Assembly (NCBI GenBank): GCA_946894095.1 | Contig: OX335645.2 | Span: 20,173,001-20,237,000 of the forward strand | Direction of reading: 5' to 3' | Length of the DNA stretch: 64,000 nucleotides | From: Incurvaria masculella | Taxonomy: Eukaryota > Arthropoda > Insecta > Lepidoptera > Incurvariidae | In this document: piece by piece, positions 11,229 through 24,344 of the stretch | Position numbering within the stretch: the first letter of the stretch is position 1 | Layout: every line of letters begins with the position of its first letter | Notes under the pieces: model-generated | Seen by the model: the letters and a program-made list of their open reading frames with translations, nothing else | Told to the model about the DNA's origin: nothing | Databases searched by the model: none | Program-made: the position numbers and the translations under genes

Positions 11229-12639
11229 AGACTATACCTAACCCCCAAAAAACCACTATGAGAGCACAGCAAAAAAAGCGGCACACACTTCCATCAGCTG
11301 AACAGTCGCAATTCTCTCTCTTATCTATGAACGAAGCTCACGTACACACGACAAAACTAAAGTTGTATTTTCAAAAACACGAAACAAAGCCAACTGGATG
11401 CAGGCGGAGCGCCGTTTAGTTGAGAGTAAGCGACTGCATTGTGCATACGAAGAGGGCATACACAATGCTCTCGTTGCATTGTCGTGTCTACAAGCCGGCG
11501 GCGTCGGACGAAACTTTTAAATATGTCATATTTCTGGAAACAATGGAGCGGGTGGTCGAACTACTGCGAAAACCGCTCCACTTTAGATAAAATATTGTGG
11601 TCTCGTGTGGACACGGCACGAGTAAACAACTTAATATTATGCTTTCTGGAAGTTCCCAATTTAAAATGATATTCGAAAGGTTGTTGACGATAAGGAAGCA
11701 TGCACCTATGCAAGGTTTTTTTTTTCATATTTAATATAAACACGGTACATTGAAAATACAAGTTTATAAAACATGAAAAAATATAATTTCGGCAAACAGA
11801 TAGGTTGTATCTATGATAGGCGCAGGTACATTATTCATTAAAAGTCAACTTTTAGTGACTTTATTGTATTAAACAACGTTCAGTATCAGTTACTCGACTT
11901 ATGATGGGCGGGCATAGTAGTTTTAAATGAACTATGCCAATAAATGTGGCAAAAACCATTAATTTGTTTATTTTCGTGAATGCGTGTTCATTTGTTCATT
12001 TGTACTTGGTGAATACTTGATAACGTTAATTTACTTTACACAAACAGGTTTCAATAATGTCTGGAGGCGGAAAATACTTTTGCAAACATAGACATAGACG
12101 TAGAAATAAAAAGAAATAGACCAAGAGGGCGTTAATAAAATTTCCATCGAAATTTCTACCCAGTTTTTCGCAGTCATTGTAAAAAAAAAATATGACAAAT
12201 CCGAGTGCAGCCTTCGCTACGTACCATACTTGTGATTATTGCGAGTAGAATCAACATGCATTGCGCGGGCAGTCGCGATGGGCGGCGCGCGGCTTGGGCG
12301 GCACGGTGTACCCTGGGCGGGCGGGCGACGCGCCTCGGTCGGCATGTGCTGGCGATTACACGAGCGTGAAAATAACCATTCCGGCTACTTATGGTTGCAT
12401 TAAATCCACACAATCGTAAGCGTTTACGTTAATGGAAACACGAAAGTTATTAGAGCGTTTGTTATTTTAATTAGCTTAATGTATTTTACAGCCGACATGT
12501 AAATATTCGTGGTTGTATACAACATAGAGGTGAATATTTTATTACATACTAATTTGATTTACTCTCTCTAATGTGAGCATTTAAATAAATGGGATTCCGC
12601 GGAAAAAAATATTAAGTAAATTTACTTTGACCATTTTTT
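11229..12639. other. Non-coding; one GC-rich patch
   Basis: No gene recognised. A very GC-rich patch lies at about 12,265-12,355 (GGCGGCGCGCGGCTTGGGCGG), inside AT-rich DNA and flanked by GCGATGGGCGGC and CACGAGCGTGAAAATAACC. This is possibly a regulatory island; I have no direct evidence. Confidence 0.3.
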
Positions 12640-12890
12640 TTTGTTACTTGACGTAGAAGCTAATACCAGACTGACCGTCATGATATTATCCTTACACACC
12701 GCATGGTAACTAGTAAGGTCCTTCCTTATATTGCTCGGCTGAGTGTCACTTGAAAACACGGACCATTTTCTTTGACGTTTTAACCATGGTTCATTCAATG
12801 CGATTGTACCACCCCTGGTGGGTTAAATAAAGTAAGTAAGGAACCTATTCGGTAAGGAAGGGACCTATAATTTTACGTGGCATACGACCT
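12640..12890 (-). mobile_element. SINE body, diverged
   Basis: The + strand carries GCTAATACCAGACTGACCGTCATG, AAGGTCCTTCCTTATATTGC, TTCATTCAATGCGATTG and AAGGAAGGGACCTA. These are the SINE body in reverse orientation. The promoter head is not recognisable. Confidence 0.65.
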
Positions 12891-14264
12891 GTAAACTACA
12901 AATACTAGTCGGCTCTTTCGACAATCACGGGAAAAAATACAGATGGCCTAATTGTATTATTTTTACGTGCGTATTAATCAATGTTACTTCTCTTACCTTA
13001 GGTCCGATATTTGTTAAATGCAAATTACGAAATTTTGCAATTCAAATATTTTAAAAGTATTTTTTTTTTATTTCCATAAATCAAGGACCAGCAACATATT
13101 AGTAATATCTATCAATCAATCTAAAATCATCTCAGGCGAGTCGATCGAGTTAACACGCCTTGCCTTTCCAATGTGAATGTGAAAACTCAAGATCTACTCT
13201 ATGAATATACACCAATATTTTGCGGAGAAAATACAAATCTTAATTATTATGTTTTTTTTTTATATTAAAATACATTCTTGAACCCTTAAATTGGGAGCGT
13301 GAGTTCTAATGAACAAACAAAAACTGGCTGAGTATCGGACTTTAAAAAATACTTAGATTTTGTTAAATTTCCTTTTTTGGTCACGAAAAAAGAAGAGGTT
13401 TTACTGTGAATATTAATTCCTTATATTAGGTACATTAATGAAAGATAAGCACGATTTACCAGAAAGCTATCCTTTCATTGAAGAAAAATATACCTGATTT
13501 CTGTGGGGTTTGTAGCTTATAGCTTAAAATTCCTTACATTTATTACATCAAGACTGCTTGCGATCGCGTTAATTCCAAAGAAGTGGAAGGATTCCATCTT
13601 CGGGTAAAGGTGACTGTTTTTTTAGACAACAAAGTTACCTAAAAGTGACCTAGAGGCCAATTTATACGCTAAATATTTTACATACTGAATACACACTCCT
13701 GAATCAATAAACTTCCCATCTATGCTGATGTAGTTACGGATCGCTTATGGAAATGGATATTTAATTTTTTGTTGACGCTGACACCTCGAAATGTTTCATT
13801 TCGTGCCACTCATTCAGTGTGGCGGGGCGATCGATTACCAGAATACCGAAGTAAAGTCAAAGCGAATGCCTGTCCTGAGAACACTCCTGATTAATTCATT
13901 CCCAGCATTGGCCTCCTTGTACTGAAATTAATGCAGCGCACACCTTGCGGGCGAGAGCCCCGGCCCGGAAGGCTTCAGGGGTGAGAGTCACCGGTGTATC
14001 ATTAAAAGTTGGCCGAGTGTGATTAAAGGGAAGGGCGGAGTTCGCGCATCGGGGGTAGCCAACTTCCGGCCGCTGCAGCACGAAACACAAGCCGACTTTT
14101 ACTCGGAGTGTCCTCTGAGATTAGCGACCATCGCGTCTAGCTGCTGGCAATTGATGTCAGCTGAGAGCCTTAGAGCTTTGCAATAAATATACTTACATAG
14201 GAAATTAGTAATATCTGTAAATTAACGAATTTCTATGATTATATTAAAATCTTTATTGCCCTTT
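12891..14264. other. Non-coding; GC-rich patch near 13.9-14.1 kb
   Basis: AT-rich with no splice-flanked coding exon that I recognise. At about 13,900-14,090 there is a GC-rich stretch (GCGAGAGCCCCGGCCCGGAAGG) of the kind seen at several other places upstream of the gene. Confidence 0.3.
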
Positions 14265-14592
14265 TTTTAGGGTTCCGTTACCCAAAGGGTGAAAACGAAA
14301 CCCTATTACTAAGCCCCCGCTGTCCGTCCGTCCGTCCGTCCGTCCGTCCGTCCGTCCGTCCGTCCGTCTGTCCGTCTGTCACAGGGCTGTATCTCAGTAA
14401 CCGTAACAGGTAGCCAGCTGAAATTTTCACAGAGTGTGTATTTATTTTGCCGCTATAACAACAAATAGGTAAGATTAAAAAATAATTAAAATTAAAGGGG
14501 GCTCCCATACAAAAAACCTGATTATTATTATTTTTTCTACGATGGTACGGAACCCTTCGTGTGCGAGTCCGACTCGCACTTGGCCGGTTTTT
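14265..14592 (-). repeat. Interspersed repeat with (TCCG)n core, full-length
   Basis: Runs from TTAGGGTTCCGTTACCCAAAGG through a long TCCG microsatellite and ACAGGGCTGTATCTCAGTAA to CCGACTCGCACTTGGCCGGTTTTT. It is a complete copy of the family also seen at 35.5 kb. Microsatellite length varies between copies. Confidence 0.85.
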
Positions 14593-15095
14593 TATATGCG
14601 TCGTAGGTTGTGAAATCCGTTAACTTACAAGTTTCTTAGAAATCTTGCTAGCATCCGAAAATTGCCAACCTTAATATTTCCTGATATAATTCAGAAAAAC
14701 GAAAGATTTTCTGTTCGTTTTCTGTATCTGCGGAAATCTAATTAAAAGAAAAGAAATTTAAAATAAGGATTACATAAATCGACATCATTATTTCTCGATC
14801 ATTTGAGTATTTTTTTAACATAGACAATTAGAAATTCCTTTGCCCATTAGCCGCTCTCTCAACATTACCAAAATCATGCACCTAATTTATGTGGCACCAT
14901 CATATTGCACTGGCACAAGGACCCTACGAGTACAAATAATAAACTTTCATTTTCTCCAAGAAAATGTAGTTTACGTGTAGATCTCAGTCTGCACATGGTG
15001 TATTTTCTTTTTGAGATTGTTTCACATGACACGGCTGAATGAAAAAGGTCCTTTGCCTAACCCCTCACAAAAGCAAACGGAAATGAGGACACCAG
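14593..15095. other. Non-coding, nothing recognised
   Basis: AT-rich spacer between two repeats. No coding or RNA feature found. Confidence 0.4.
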
Positions 15096-15634
15096 TTAAG
15101 GTGGACCAACCCGGCGGGCCTAACTCATTTGCGGGCTCGGTACAAAACCGTGCTGTTGCGCTCTGGGACCTTCTCTGTTTCAAAGAATAAGACAGGCTCC
15201 GTGATGAGGAAGATGCAACATGTCCACAAAAAGACAATGTGCATAGTGTATGATTTGGTAAGATTTACGAAAATTTTAATCTCAAAACGACTTATAGCTA
15301 AAAGTAAACCACGACCGCTGTAGTCAAAAATCTAACAAAATCCAAAAAGATCATAAATCTTGATTAAATACTGATGACTAATCTTTTTACGATGTTCTTA
15401 CTTTATCATTGCGTAATCCAACTCCAAAGTTATTGTATAAAACGCGCGAAAAATTCGAACTTTCGGACCTTATAACTTAGAAACCAAACACAATTTTACA
15501 ATGCCAATGGTCATCAGACATCTAGTTCGATCAAATAAAGCTATTTTGAGCAAAATTTGGGACCTCTGACAAGAAATATGGGCGTGATCTTCTTTCCTTT
15601 TGTATGGGGAGATGAGCGGGATGGGCCACCTTAA
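15096..15634. mobile_element. TTAA-flanked MITE (piggyBac type), copy 1
   Basis: Bounded by TTAA at 15,096-15,099 and 15,631-15,634. The terminal inverted repeats are GGTGGACCAACCC and its mismatched partner (reverse complement GGTGGCCCATCCC). The interior is nearly identical to 52,518-53,050. There is no transposase, so this is a non-autonomous element. TTAA target duplication is the hallmark of piggyBac-type transposition. Confidence 0.85.
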
Positions 15635-17464
15635 CAGACGCCGATCAGCGAGCGGCGAGAGCAGTATTTTCTGTTGTTACTAATAAAATAATATTTCGTT
15701 CTTCTTTTTAGTTCTTCTAGTGAGAAACCCTATTTATATCTATATCCCGTAGGTTAGGGTTTCTTTCTGACGTATCGGTATCATCCGGCGCCTTCATCGA
15801 TCGTGACTTACCACCCGCAGACAAAGATTTTCAAGTAATACTCGTATAACCTTTTACAAATGTGTATTTCTTATGCCATTATTATACACATACTCTTAAA
15901 TTAGGGTTTGTTTAAGAAATACGCTATGACAGAGATTCATTTGCCTTGAAAGTGGTCAGCTTAGGGTGTCTTCATGAAGGTAAGATAGTGGGACCCATAA
16001 AATATGTAATTTTGAGTCAGACCCACCCGAATGGAAATATATTATTTTCTCGCGAGCTTACCTACTTAAGCTTACTTAAATGTATCCTACACAATTAGGG
16101 AGGCCTCGTGCGTGTCTTTGTTCTCTTGAAATTTGGTAGGGACTTGCGTAAATATATTACTTCCCTGAACCATCCCGCTTATCGGATCTGCACACGTTCT
16201 GTTTGCCTTGAATCAACAACATAGCGTATTATAACTGGGAAGATGTACTCTGAATCTTACAGTTTGAATCGAAGTTTATAAGTATGTATTTAAAAATACT
16301 GGGCAGGTACGTTTTGAAACAAATATTAACAAATATCCTGAACCAGCAAGCTAACCAAACGCAGGAAGGAGGTTTGAAAATGGATTGCAAGTATTATTTT
16401 AACCGTCTTAGGTATTAGTAACACCTTTCAATTGTAATGTTGACGTCATCCACCGCTCATAAGGGAGTGACAACAGCCGATTGTGTTAATTTTTTTAAGG
16501 ACGTAATTAAAAACACATTAAATTTTTTTACACATAACCACAACGAATTTCGGTGCTTTGTATTCTCAAATTAGATAAATATTCATATTTTTTTATAAAT
16601 AAAGTTTGAACACAGAGTATAAACGTCAGATATTTACTGTTATAGATTTCAAATATACACAGCTAGACTATTAATGCATCTTTAATCTTTTTGAATTTCG
16701 AGAATTAAAAATGAAATAAAAAATGGTTTTACTTATGTCAACAGCAAACAACAATCTCCCATTAGCTACACGATGTAGAGTTCGAGGATTCAGGTAGAGT
16801 AATGATTTTCATTTGGAAAAGGCATTCGATAATATACGAGAGTGTATCCACGAGTGCAACTAAGCCGTAAATAAATGTACGGAGCACGTGCATCCAAGGC
16901 ACCTGCGCTCTCTACGGACCGGATCAGTGGCGTCTCAGGTGCACTGTAGAGTGGGGTGGGGTGGGGTGGGGTGGAGGGGAGGTGGGACGGGTCGGGCGGT
17001 GCCTCTGTCGGCTTCATTAGGGCGGCGGCAGAGCACCGCTCGGATGTTTGGATTTACCTCGCCAGGTGGATTTTTCAATGCGATTGAATTGTTCGACCAT
17101 TACGGATGCTCCGACGAGGAGACCGGTGAATACGTAATGGTGCAGGAGATGGAAATTAGATAACAAAGAGAGAAGACTCGCGGCCGGGTGCATCCTTCGA
17201 GGCACCATTCCCTCGCTTACTGAATTCTAAATGTGAATTTCATTAGGAATTCTGATTACTTCCTGGATTTTAAATTATTTTTATTAAGTAGTATGCGTAG
17301 AGTTCGGCCCGACCGGGTTAGAACCGTTAATCTTTTTTAAATCGTTATAATTACAATTTCAAATATATCAATATTTTATATATACATATACATGAAATAT
17401 ATACTATATGATGTACACAAAAGGAGACTACTATTACTGACTCCACAAAAGGAGATTTTGTAAG
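15635..17464. other. Non-coding; GC-rich island at 16.87-17.2 kb
   Basis: The island contains a (GTGGG)n run near 16,950-16,975. A 91-codon open frame (16,888-17,163) spans it, but I see no family similarity, no splice context and no conserved domain, so I do not call it a gene. The rest of the interval is AT-rich with nothing recognised. Confidence 0.3.
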
Positions 17465-17768
17465 AAACTGATTCCATGCGAAGACCTTCCCTAGGCCACA
17501 TTGTACTGGATAGAAAAGCCACCGCATTGTATTTTCATCCAATGCTATAGCACTAAAGCGGGCGGCCTTGTTCCTATCACGTACTTAGTAGGTAAGGGAG
17601 ACCTCAGTTATCCATGGTTTCCGAACCATGGAACAACCCGCATTCGTGACGAAATGCACGTATCCAACTTTGAAAGAGAAAGAAAGTGGTGCATGAACGG
17701 GGCGGGGATTGAATCTATGACTGCTGGCATTTAAGGCAAGTTACCGAGCCACTGAGCTACAAACCGCT
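17465..17768 (-). mobile_element. SINE with tRNA-derived head, diverged
   Basis: On the minus strand a tRNA-like head with box B GATTCAATCCC (17,703-17,713) leads into the segment GTGCATTTCGTCACGAATGC and then the common SINE body, ending near 17,470. The 3' end is truncated compared with the copy at 22.2 kb. Confidence 0.65.
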
Positions 17769-17939
17769 CATATCTTTACCATCACCATTGTAAAAATAAT
17801 AGATATGAATTGCTTCGTGTTACGTGCACATGAATAATTCCACATTCGGCTCTATAAAACAAAATGATACATACTTTATGGATTTCTTTCGAACTGACTT
17901 GATGTAATAAAAGCAAAGAAATTATACGCAATCCTCGGA

Positions 17940-18160
17940 TGTTTTCCATTGTACTCATTGTTGTCCCCTCGCCGGAGACTAAGCTGTCCCGGGGCGGGCT
18001 GCAGCGCGGGCGGGCGGCGGGCGGCGGCTGAGTGTTCCCGGAGGCTGTGTCGCTGAACGCTCAAGTGTCAGCTGCGAGCACTTGGTCGGGAGAGGCGCAA
18101 CAGTCTTGCAGCGGGATGTCGGCCGTACACAAGTGCTGTCAGAGTGGGGATGCCGCAATT
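17940..18160. promoter_or_regulatory. CpG-rich island, possible regulatory element
   Basis: A short, sharply bounded GC-rich stretch (GGGCGGGCGGCGGGCGGCGG near 18,010) in AT-rich surroundings, 13 kb upstream of the DPP10-like start codon. It could be a promoter or non-coding first exon, or a conserved non-coding element. No direct evidence. Confidence 0.25.
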
Positions 18161-18297
18161 TAGCAAGGATTGTACAATATTAGCCCAGCTAATAGACACG
18201 ACGACGCAGACATTAATGCGAAGATAACCAATTTTTGCTTAATATTTTGTACAGAAACTAAACGCAAATTTATTTTTCGATATATTTCCGTGCAGTT

Positions 18298-18598
18298 AAA
18301 AAAACCGGCCAAGTGCAAGTCGGACTCGCACACGAAGAGTTCGATACCATTATACAATATCTGACTCAATGAAATCACGTTTATTTTGGTAATTTTTATT
18401 TGTTTTTGATTTCATTATTTGATATTGTTATTATGTATACATACTGTGTGGAAATTTCAGGTATCTACCTATTGTGCTTCATGAGATACATCCCTGTGAC
18501 AGACTGACGGACGGACGGATGGACGGACATACGGACGGACAGTATAGGCAGAGTAATACAGTTCCGTTTTGCACCCTTTGGGTGCGGAACCCTTAAAA
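18298..18598 (+). repeat. Interspersed repeat with (GACG)n core
   Basis: Starts AAAACCGGCCAAGTGCAAGTC and ends CCCTTTGGGTGCGGAACCCTT. It carries a degenerate GACG microsatellite (18,506-18,540). This is the opposite orientation to the 14.3-kb copy, with a diverged middle. Confidence 0.8.
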
Positions 18599-18856
18599 CC
18601 AAATATTTATTCCAAAAACAACGGTAACAACTTCATGTTATCAAATATTTTAACCAGCTGAGATTCCCGACTCCGCATTTTAGACATTTACCCGAGTGGA
18701 GGTTAAATGCGATGAGAAACCTTCGCGGCGTGATATTAAAAATATTCTGGACATCGACAACCGCGCCACCTACCGTAGCGTACGCAAACTAAGAACCTTC
18801 CAAGTGACCCCATTAGCCTGAGTTTCACCAAGTGTTGATTTATTTTAACCAACACT

Positions 18857-18931
18857 TAAAGTGCCTTTATTACAAAAGTGCTCTTTATCTTGTACTGGCA
18901 TTGATTGCAAGCTGCTAAGAAATTCCCTTTA
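18857..18931. mobile_element. 75-bp hairpin repeat, copy 1
   Basis: The same 75-bp sequence occurs inverted at 34,093-34,167. The ends are inverted repeats (TAAAGTGCCTTTATTAC against AAATTCCCTTTA, decayed on one side). Because it recurs as a unit with TIR-like ends, it is probably a very short MITE. Confidence 0.6.
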
Positions 18932-21648
18932 TATGTGGCTATTAAGCTAATCAAGAAGTAGGTGAAAAAGGCTCTTAGTATATCGTTATATCAACATCCG
19001 TTTAGGAGGAGAAGAATTAAAAACACACATCGGAATGTATATGTAAATATTGAATTTAAATATGATAGAAACTCAATGTATTTAATGAATATCGTGAGAG
19101 CTATTGGAGCAGGCATGCTATGATTGTGAAAGTCATTGTCAGAAGACCGCTTTATGTACTGTTCTGTCTATTTCAAAATCTTTACTATTGAACAAGATTG
19201 CATCGAAATATTTAATTCAGTGAAATACAAGGTAAATAGAATACAAATAGTACTCTTTAATGCGTCCGTATATCCCGGCGCTTAGTAAAGCACACTGCAT
19301 TAGGTTTCAGTTTGAATCCGACCTCGTCATGAGGATCTAACGTCACTCAAGCCTTGTATTGCTGACGTGCAGAGGCGGCATCGCTAACGGGCGGCTGGGG
19401 GTGGAGGCGGCGTGTGGGGGTGGCACAGTTCGCTAGCGATGACACATGTCTGTCACCGTATTCACTGCTTCGGATTGTAAATAAATTTTAGCCTAAGCTA
19501 CCAAACTAGTAAATTTAGGGGCTATCGTTTCAAGTGAAACTTTTTTGTAGGCGAGTCTAAAATATTTAAGCGTTCCGAAATATTAAGATCTGAAGAAGAG
19601 TGCCTCAGCAGGGTCTCCCCTCCAGTTAAAAGAGAGGTGCATGCGTGGCTCGGAAGGGATGACGGCAGGAGAGAGGTAGAAGCAGTGGTGCTACGGATTT
19701 CTCAGAAAGCTGCCTGTGCTTGTTGTTTTAACATTTGAGATCTCCCGCATTCTCACTCAGCGCAATGATCTTAATATTATTAAATAATAAATTTGTCTCA
19801 TTCACACCATGGAGGTGACCTCCATGATTCCCACATTATGAGCTCGAAGATTATTTTCAATCGCACGTGGCCTCAACAAAATAATATTTTAAGCTAATTT
19901 CAAACAAGGCCATATTGTTGACATAAGCATAACATTGTCTTTGTTTCTAAAAAACACTAATTGGTAAATATATTAAATAGAATAGAAATTCGAATTCCAA
20001 AAAAATACTTCTTATTTCATTCTACAAATCAATGTAAGCCACTTCAATTTCCGAAAAATTAATAGCCGACATTAAATCAAACCTATTAAGACGAATCTAT
20101 ATTCTATTATTCACGAAAATAGATCTTTAGCTTCTCAAGGCAGAATTGCGACAAATTAATATAAAAAAAACATAAACATTCCTACATTTATGTTAAGTTC
20201 GGTACAAAAAACGAGCGGTTTTGCCAGGTTCGTCGATAAATTGTTAAATACCTCAATAGGTGTCAAGTTCTACTGAAGTTCCTCCAAACCCATCTACTGA
20301 AATACCTACAACAAATAATAATTGTATGACATATGACTTTTGGATGGTTGGTCTCAAGGAAATAATATAATAATCAATCTTTGATATATCTTATTTCTTC
20401 TTGATTTAATTACTCTAACTGCATGTCAAATTTAAAGTTTCTCAGTAAACAGAAAGGAGTATATGTTTTTGAAAAGTAAACGGTTTTTGGAACTAGAACA
20501 GCTTTTGCAATCAAACGGTATACGTAGTAGGAGAAGGTACTCAGACCAAGCATATTTGACTTATAGTGGCGTCAAAAGTACATGCGGTTGGAGCGCTTAT
20601 ACATTCGAACGTATACAGTGTCGTATGTCTATATATATGTATTTACTTTTTGTCTTACGCCGAATCATATCACTGAATGTTCTGAAACATCTGAAATAAT
20701 TCGACATTGTTTGCGAAAAAACATCAAACAGTGGCGCCATGCCGCAAATCGGGGCAGGAAAAAAAACAACTGCTCAAGTTTTCACATCCCGGACAAAGAT
20801 CGGGAGAGGATGCTGGGAGAGGATAAAGGGGTGTAATGGCCCGTGGATCTTATCTGCCGGCGATAAACGGAGGTCACAATAGCGACAGATTTACTTGTCG
20901 GCTGTAAGTTGCTGCCACATAATACAACTGGTTTTGTTTTAGTGGAATATTTTTTTTTATAAACCTGAATAAGAATACCTCATATTTCGTAGTTATTTTT
21001 TCTTAAAAAAGTTTTATATAGGCACGACGTGCACTGAGAAGTGGCCACCGCAATATTTTCATGGAATGCCGTTCAACAAAACCAAGCTGTACCAACAAAG
21101 CCATTCTTGTATGTTTATATTTGAAAAAACATAGATAACGGTAAACAAAACAGTAAATGACGCTCTAATTTTTTATTGAAATTGCTTTATGACTTTGTGT
21201 CCAAATTTATCTAATGTGAGACTCCAAGGCACCAGTTTATCTTTAAATTGAATCTACAAAAAAACTTTTTTAAGATATCGAAATTAGTTGTTAGTAATTA
21301 TTTTGAAATAAAATTAAATCTTGTTTAACTTACACCATGATAAAACTGAACGTAATAAGGATAAGCGCCTGCACTATCGTTGTCCATGCCGCAATTTACT
21401 TAATTTGGGTCGCCTGCCGTGCGATTCTACGATATTAAACCGAGTACGTGCGTGGCGCTTGTTGGCAGCATGTTAGGCGTGTGTTGACATGACATGCCAC
21501 GCCACGTTGCGAAATGCATCGTGCAATTTGCATGGTCGCCCAGGGCGACGTCAATTCGAATTGGACGGGTTAAGGGTGTGTGCGTCTACGTAGTTGGAGC
21601 CACGGTTGCTCGTAGTTATTTCTGATACAACATTTTTAAAATACGAAG
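18932..21648. other. Non-coding; no gene recognised
   Basis: Mostly AT-rich. It includes a palindrome-like ATGGAGGTGACCTCCAT near 19,809, a GC-rich patch at 19,370-19,430, and a moderately GC-rich stretch at 21,410-21,600 with a perfect octamer ATTTGCAT (near 21,527). Open frames here lack family similarity. Confidence 0.35.
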
Positions 21649-22024
21649 TTAAGAACGGCCCGTAAGCTATGCTCCCCATACAAACGTAGTTTACTAATAA
21701 TTTGGAAACCGCTATTCCAATTAAATTGATATTTAATATCTAATATCAGGTAACAAATATCTGTGTCTGCGTGCTTTTGTTTTTTTGAAAAATCCAAACC
21801 GAATGAAATGAAAGCAAAAAGAAAATCTTCATACGAATTTTGTTTTCTCTATGGTTTGACCCAGAATGCATTTACCGAAAAAACAAAGGCATGCAGACCC
21901 AGATATTTGTAGCCTAATATTAGATACCAAATATCAAGAAAGTTGGAACATTGGTTTTCAAATGATTAGTAAACTACGTTTGTATGGGAGGCGAAATTTT
22001 CAGGTGCTTACGGGCCGACCTTAA
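21649..22024. mobile_element. Foldback MITE flanked by TTAA
   Basis: TTAA at both ends (21,649 and 22,021). Almost the whole element is a palindrome. The left half reads GGCCCGTAAGC, then CCCATACAAACGTAGTTTAC, then TAATATC and CAAATATCTG, then GCTTTTGTTTTTT. The right half is the reverse complement of the same series. No transposase. TTAA duplication points to piggyBac-type mobilisation; it is a different family from the 15.1-kb element. Confidence 0.8.
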
Positions 22025-22194
22025 AAACTATAACTGGATTGACCAACACTCAGATCTGTAATCTCATAAAACAATTACAAAATTTCAAATGTGTTAGATA
22101 GTTGTGATGATGTGTACAAACAGTTGCCAATTACATTTATAAACTTTATGCGCTATGCTTCACAACTATCGCACCAATAATAGCCACACAACTA

Positions 22195-22555
22195 CCGTTA
22201 TGATATTAGCCCAATACATTACATTCCCGAAGTAATTAGGTGACATGCCAGGATCTTCCCTTTATGAACACGGCTATATTGAACTGGATGGAAAATACGG
22301 ACAATTTGTCGTTGCCGCTTCAACCATAGTTTCATCCAATGCGGTGGTACAAACCCGGGCGGGCTTAACCCTTCCACCTAGTAGAGGAAGGGGACCTACA
22401 GTTTTACATGGGTTCCGAACCGCATTTGTAACGAAATACACTAATCCAACCCAGAAAGAGAAATAAAGTGGTGCATGACCGGGCGAGGATTTGAACCCAG
22501 ACCTCTCGGATGAAAGGCAAGTCCTCTAGCCCCTAGACCACGAGCTGCTCAATGT
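22195..22555 (-). mobile_element. SINE with tRNA-derived head, full-length
   Basis: On the minus strand it begins GAGCAGCTCGTGGTCTAGGG (box A-like) and contains box B GGGTTCAAATCC. A segment with TTTCGTTACAAATGCGG follows, then the same body as the 5S-headed SINE (GTAGGTCCCCTTCC, GAAGCGGCAA, CATCCAGTTCAATATAGCCG). The body is shared; only the head differs. Confidence 0.8.
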
Positions 22556-23489
22556 GTGTAGTGTACTCACTAATAGAGTTATATGTTGTAACTACCTTTT
22601 TGGGATGTTACAGCAGAAATAGCGACGAACGGCTGTGGCGCCATCTACATCCATGCACAAACCCACTTAAGGGCCCTAGTCACGATAATGACTCCAAAGT
22701 TTCAAGTTGATCCTTCTTTATCCGCCGTAATCGGAATCTCATGAAAGAAAATAAAAGAAATGAACACCGGTAAAGTCATCACATCATAATTTCATCATTT
22801 TTGGTCTCGGAATTTAAAATAACAGCGACCTCGGAATTTAAAGTTACATTCATCTGAAAATTTATCGTTACGTCGACCACAAAATTTAAAATTTCACTTG
22901 TTTTAAACTTCTGATAGTCAAACTGCACTAAGTTTCTTCACTTCAATAAATAAAAGAAGAATTTGCAAAGAGACTGCATGGTTTTATCGATTTTTGGCAG
23001 TAAGCCTAAGACAAAGAACATACTTGCATACAGACAGCTAGAAAATAAGGCATTAATAAACATACATCGAACATGGACCTAGAAATAAAAAAACCTTTAA
23101 TTTAAAAAGCCTTCAATTTAAAACCTATTCTTCTGTTGACATATGGGTAAACTGGAATATTTAACCCATACAGCATTTCACAAATTATCATTTACTTTGA
23201 GCACGATAAAAAGATGAGTTCAAATTCAAACCTCACATTTTAATACATATATAATTTTAAGTAGCCTCTGATGATTATGAACATTCGATCGAAAAACGAT
23301 TGTTTGGGTGAATATAGAGCCCTTAAAAGTGAGCTTCGTATAAGGAATAATTCCAGACTAGCAGGAGCTTGAATTTTAAAGTTATTCGTATTGCTGAATG
23401 TGTTCTGGACCATGTAAATAAATTGAGCCCACTAAAATTCATCCCTTGCATGTCGTGTTCTGTTCGTTTTGTCGTCCGTCGTTGGAATT
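22556..23489. other. Non-coding, nothing recognised
   Basis: AT-rich. A short imperfect repetition of TCGGAATTTAAA at 22,808-22,840 is the only structure I noticed. Confidence 0.4.
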
Positions 23490-23735
23490 CCACATAAACT
23501 TTAGGTCCTTTCCTTACTTACTAGGTGGTAGGCTTAATCCCGTCCGGGTTGGTGCCAATCGCATTGAATGAACGATGGTCGAAGCGACAATGAAAATTGT
23601 CTATGTTTTCCGCACTCAGTTCATAGTAGCCGTACAATATAATGAAGATCCTATCATAATACCCGTTCGCATTTGATAAAGTAAGCTAATATAATGACTG
23701 TAGTTGTATTAGCCATCCATGTTCAGACATAAAAA
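23490..23735 (+). mobile_element. SINE body, head missing
   Basis: TAGGTCCTTTCCTTACTTAC, GAATGAACGATGGTCGAAGC and TGTATTAGCCATCCATGTTC appear in SINE order. The sequence is diverged at many positions. Confidence 0.65.
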
Positions 23736-24344
23736 TTTAACAAACATACTTACGGTGAATAAAAAAAATCTTCATGAAACCCAAATAAAGTACTTCAGAG
23801 ACAGCAATGGGCTCGCCAGTCGTTATGTGTGCCTAAACAATGTGGCGAACACAGCTTCAACATTAGGAGACCGCTGGAGACCTGGCACTGAATATTCCTC
23901 GTGACGTAGTCATAATGTTTTTTTTTTGTTCTTTTCTCGGTAAGAAAAAATAGTCATTCCTTCCGACATCTGGCTCAATTAAAAAGCACATTTTATGCAT
24001 GCGATGAAAACAATATTAGCACAAAAAGGTTCCCAAAATTCAATCACCACATCACATTTTCTAAATTGTATTTGTGTTTCATGTAACAAAAGATAAAAGC
24101 GCACCGAAGTGCCCATTTGATGGCGCGGAAAGCCTCTCGCTCCGCCCTGCGAGCATTTGTGAAATTAAATTTCAAAAGAAAAGAAAATTAGACCTACTAT
24201 TAGATACTTACATTGTTTGTACAGTCAACATAAAACGCACGCCAATAATAGTGTTTAGGCTAAAGCAACATATATTCTGATTGTGCTGTTTGGGTCCAGG
24301 GGTACTACTGCATTTTTTCCCGTACATGTTCTAAATGACTATAC

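Noticed and set aside
16888..17163. 91-codon open frame in a GC-rich island
   Set aside because: No similarity, it contains a (GTGGG)n-coded stretch, and no splice context was found. Noted only as a possible regulatory island.
22470..22550. tRNA gene
   Set aside because: It has boxes A and B but sits at the head of a SINE body and lacks a complete cloverleaf; it is a retroposon promoter.
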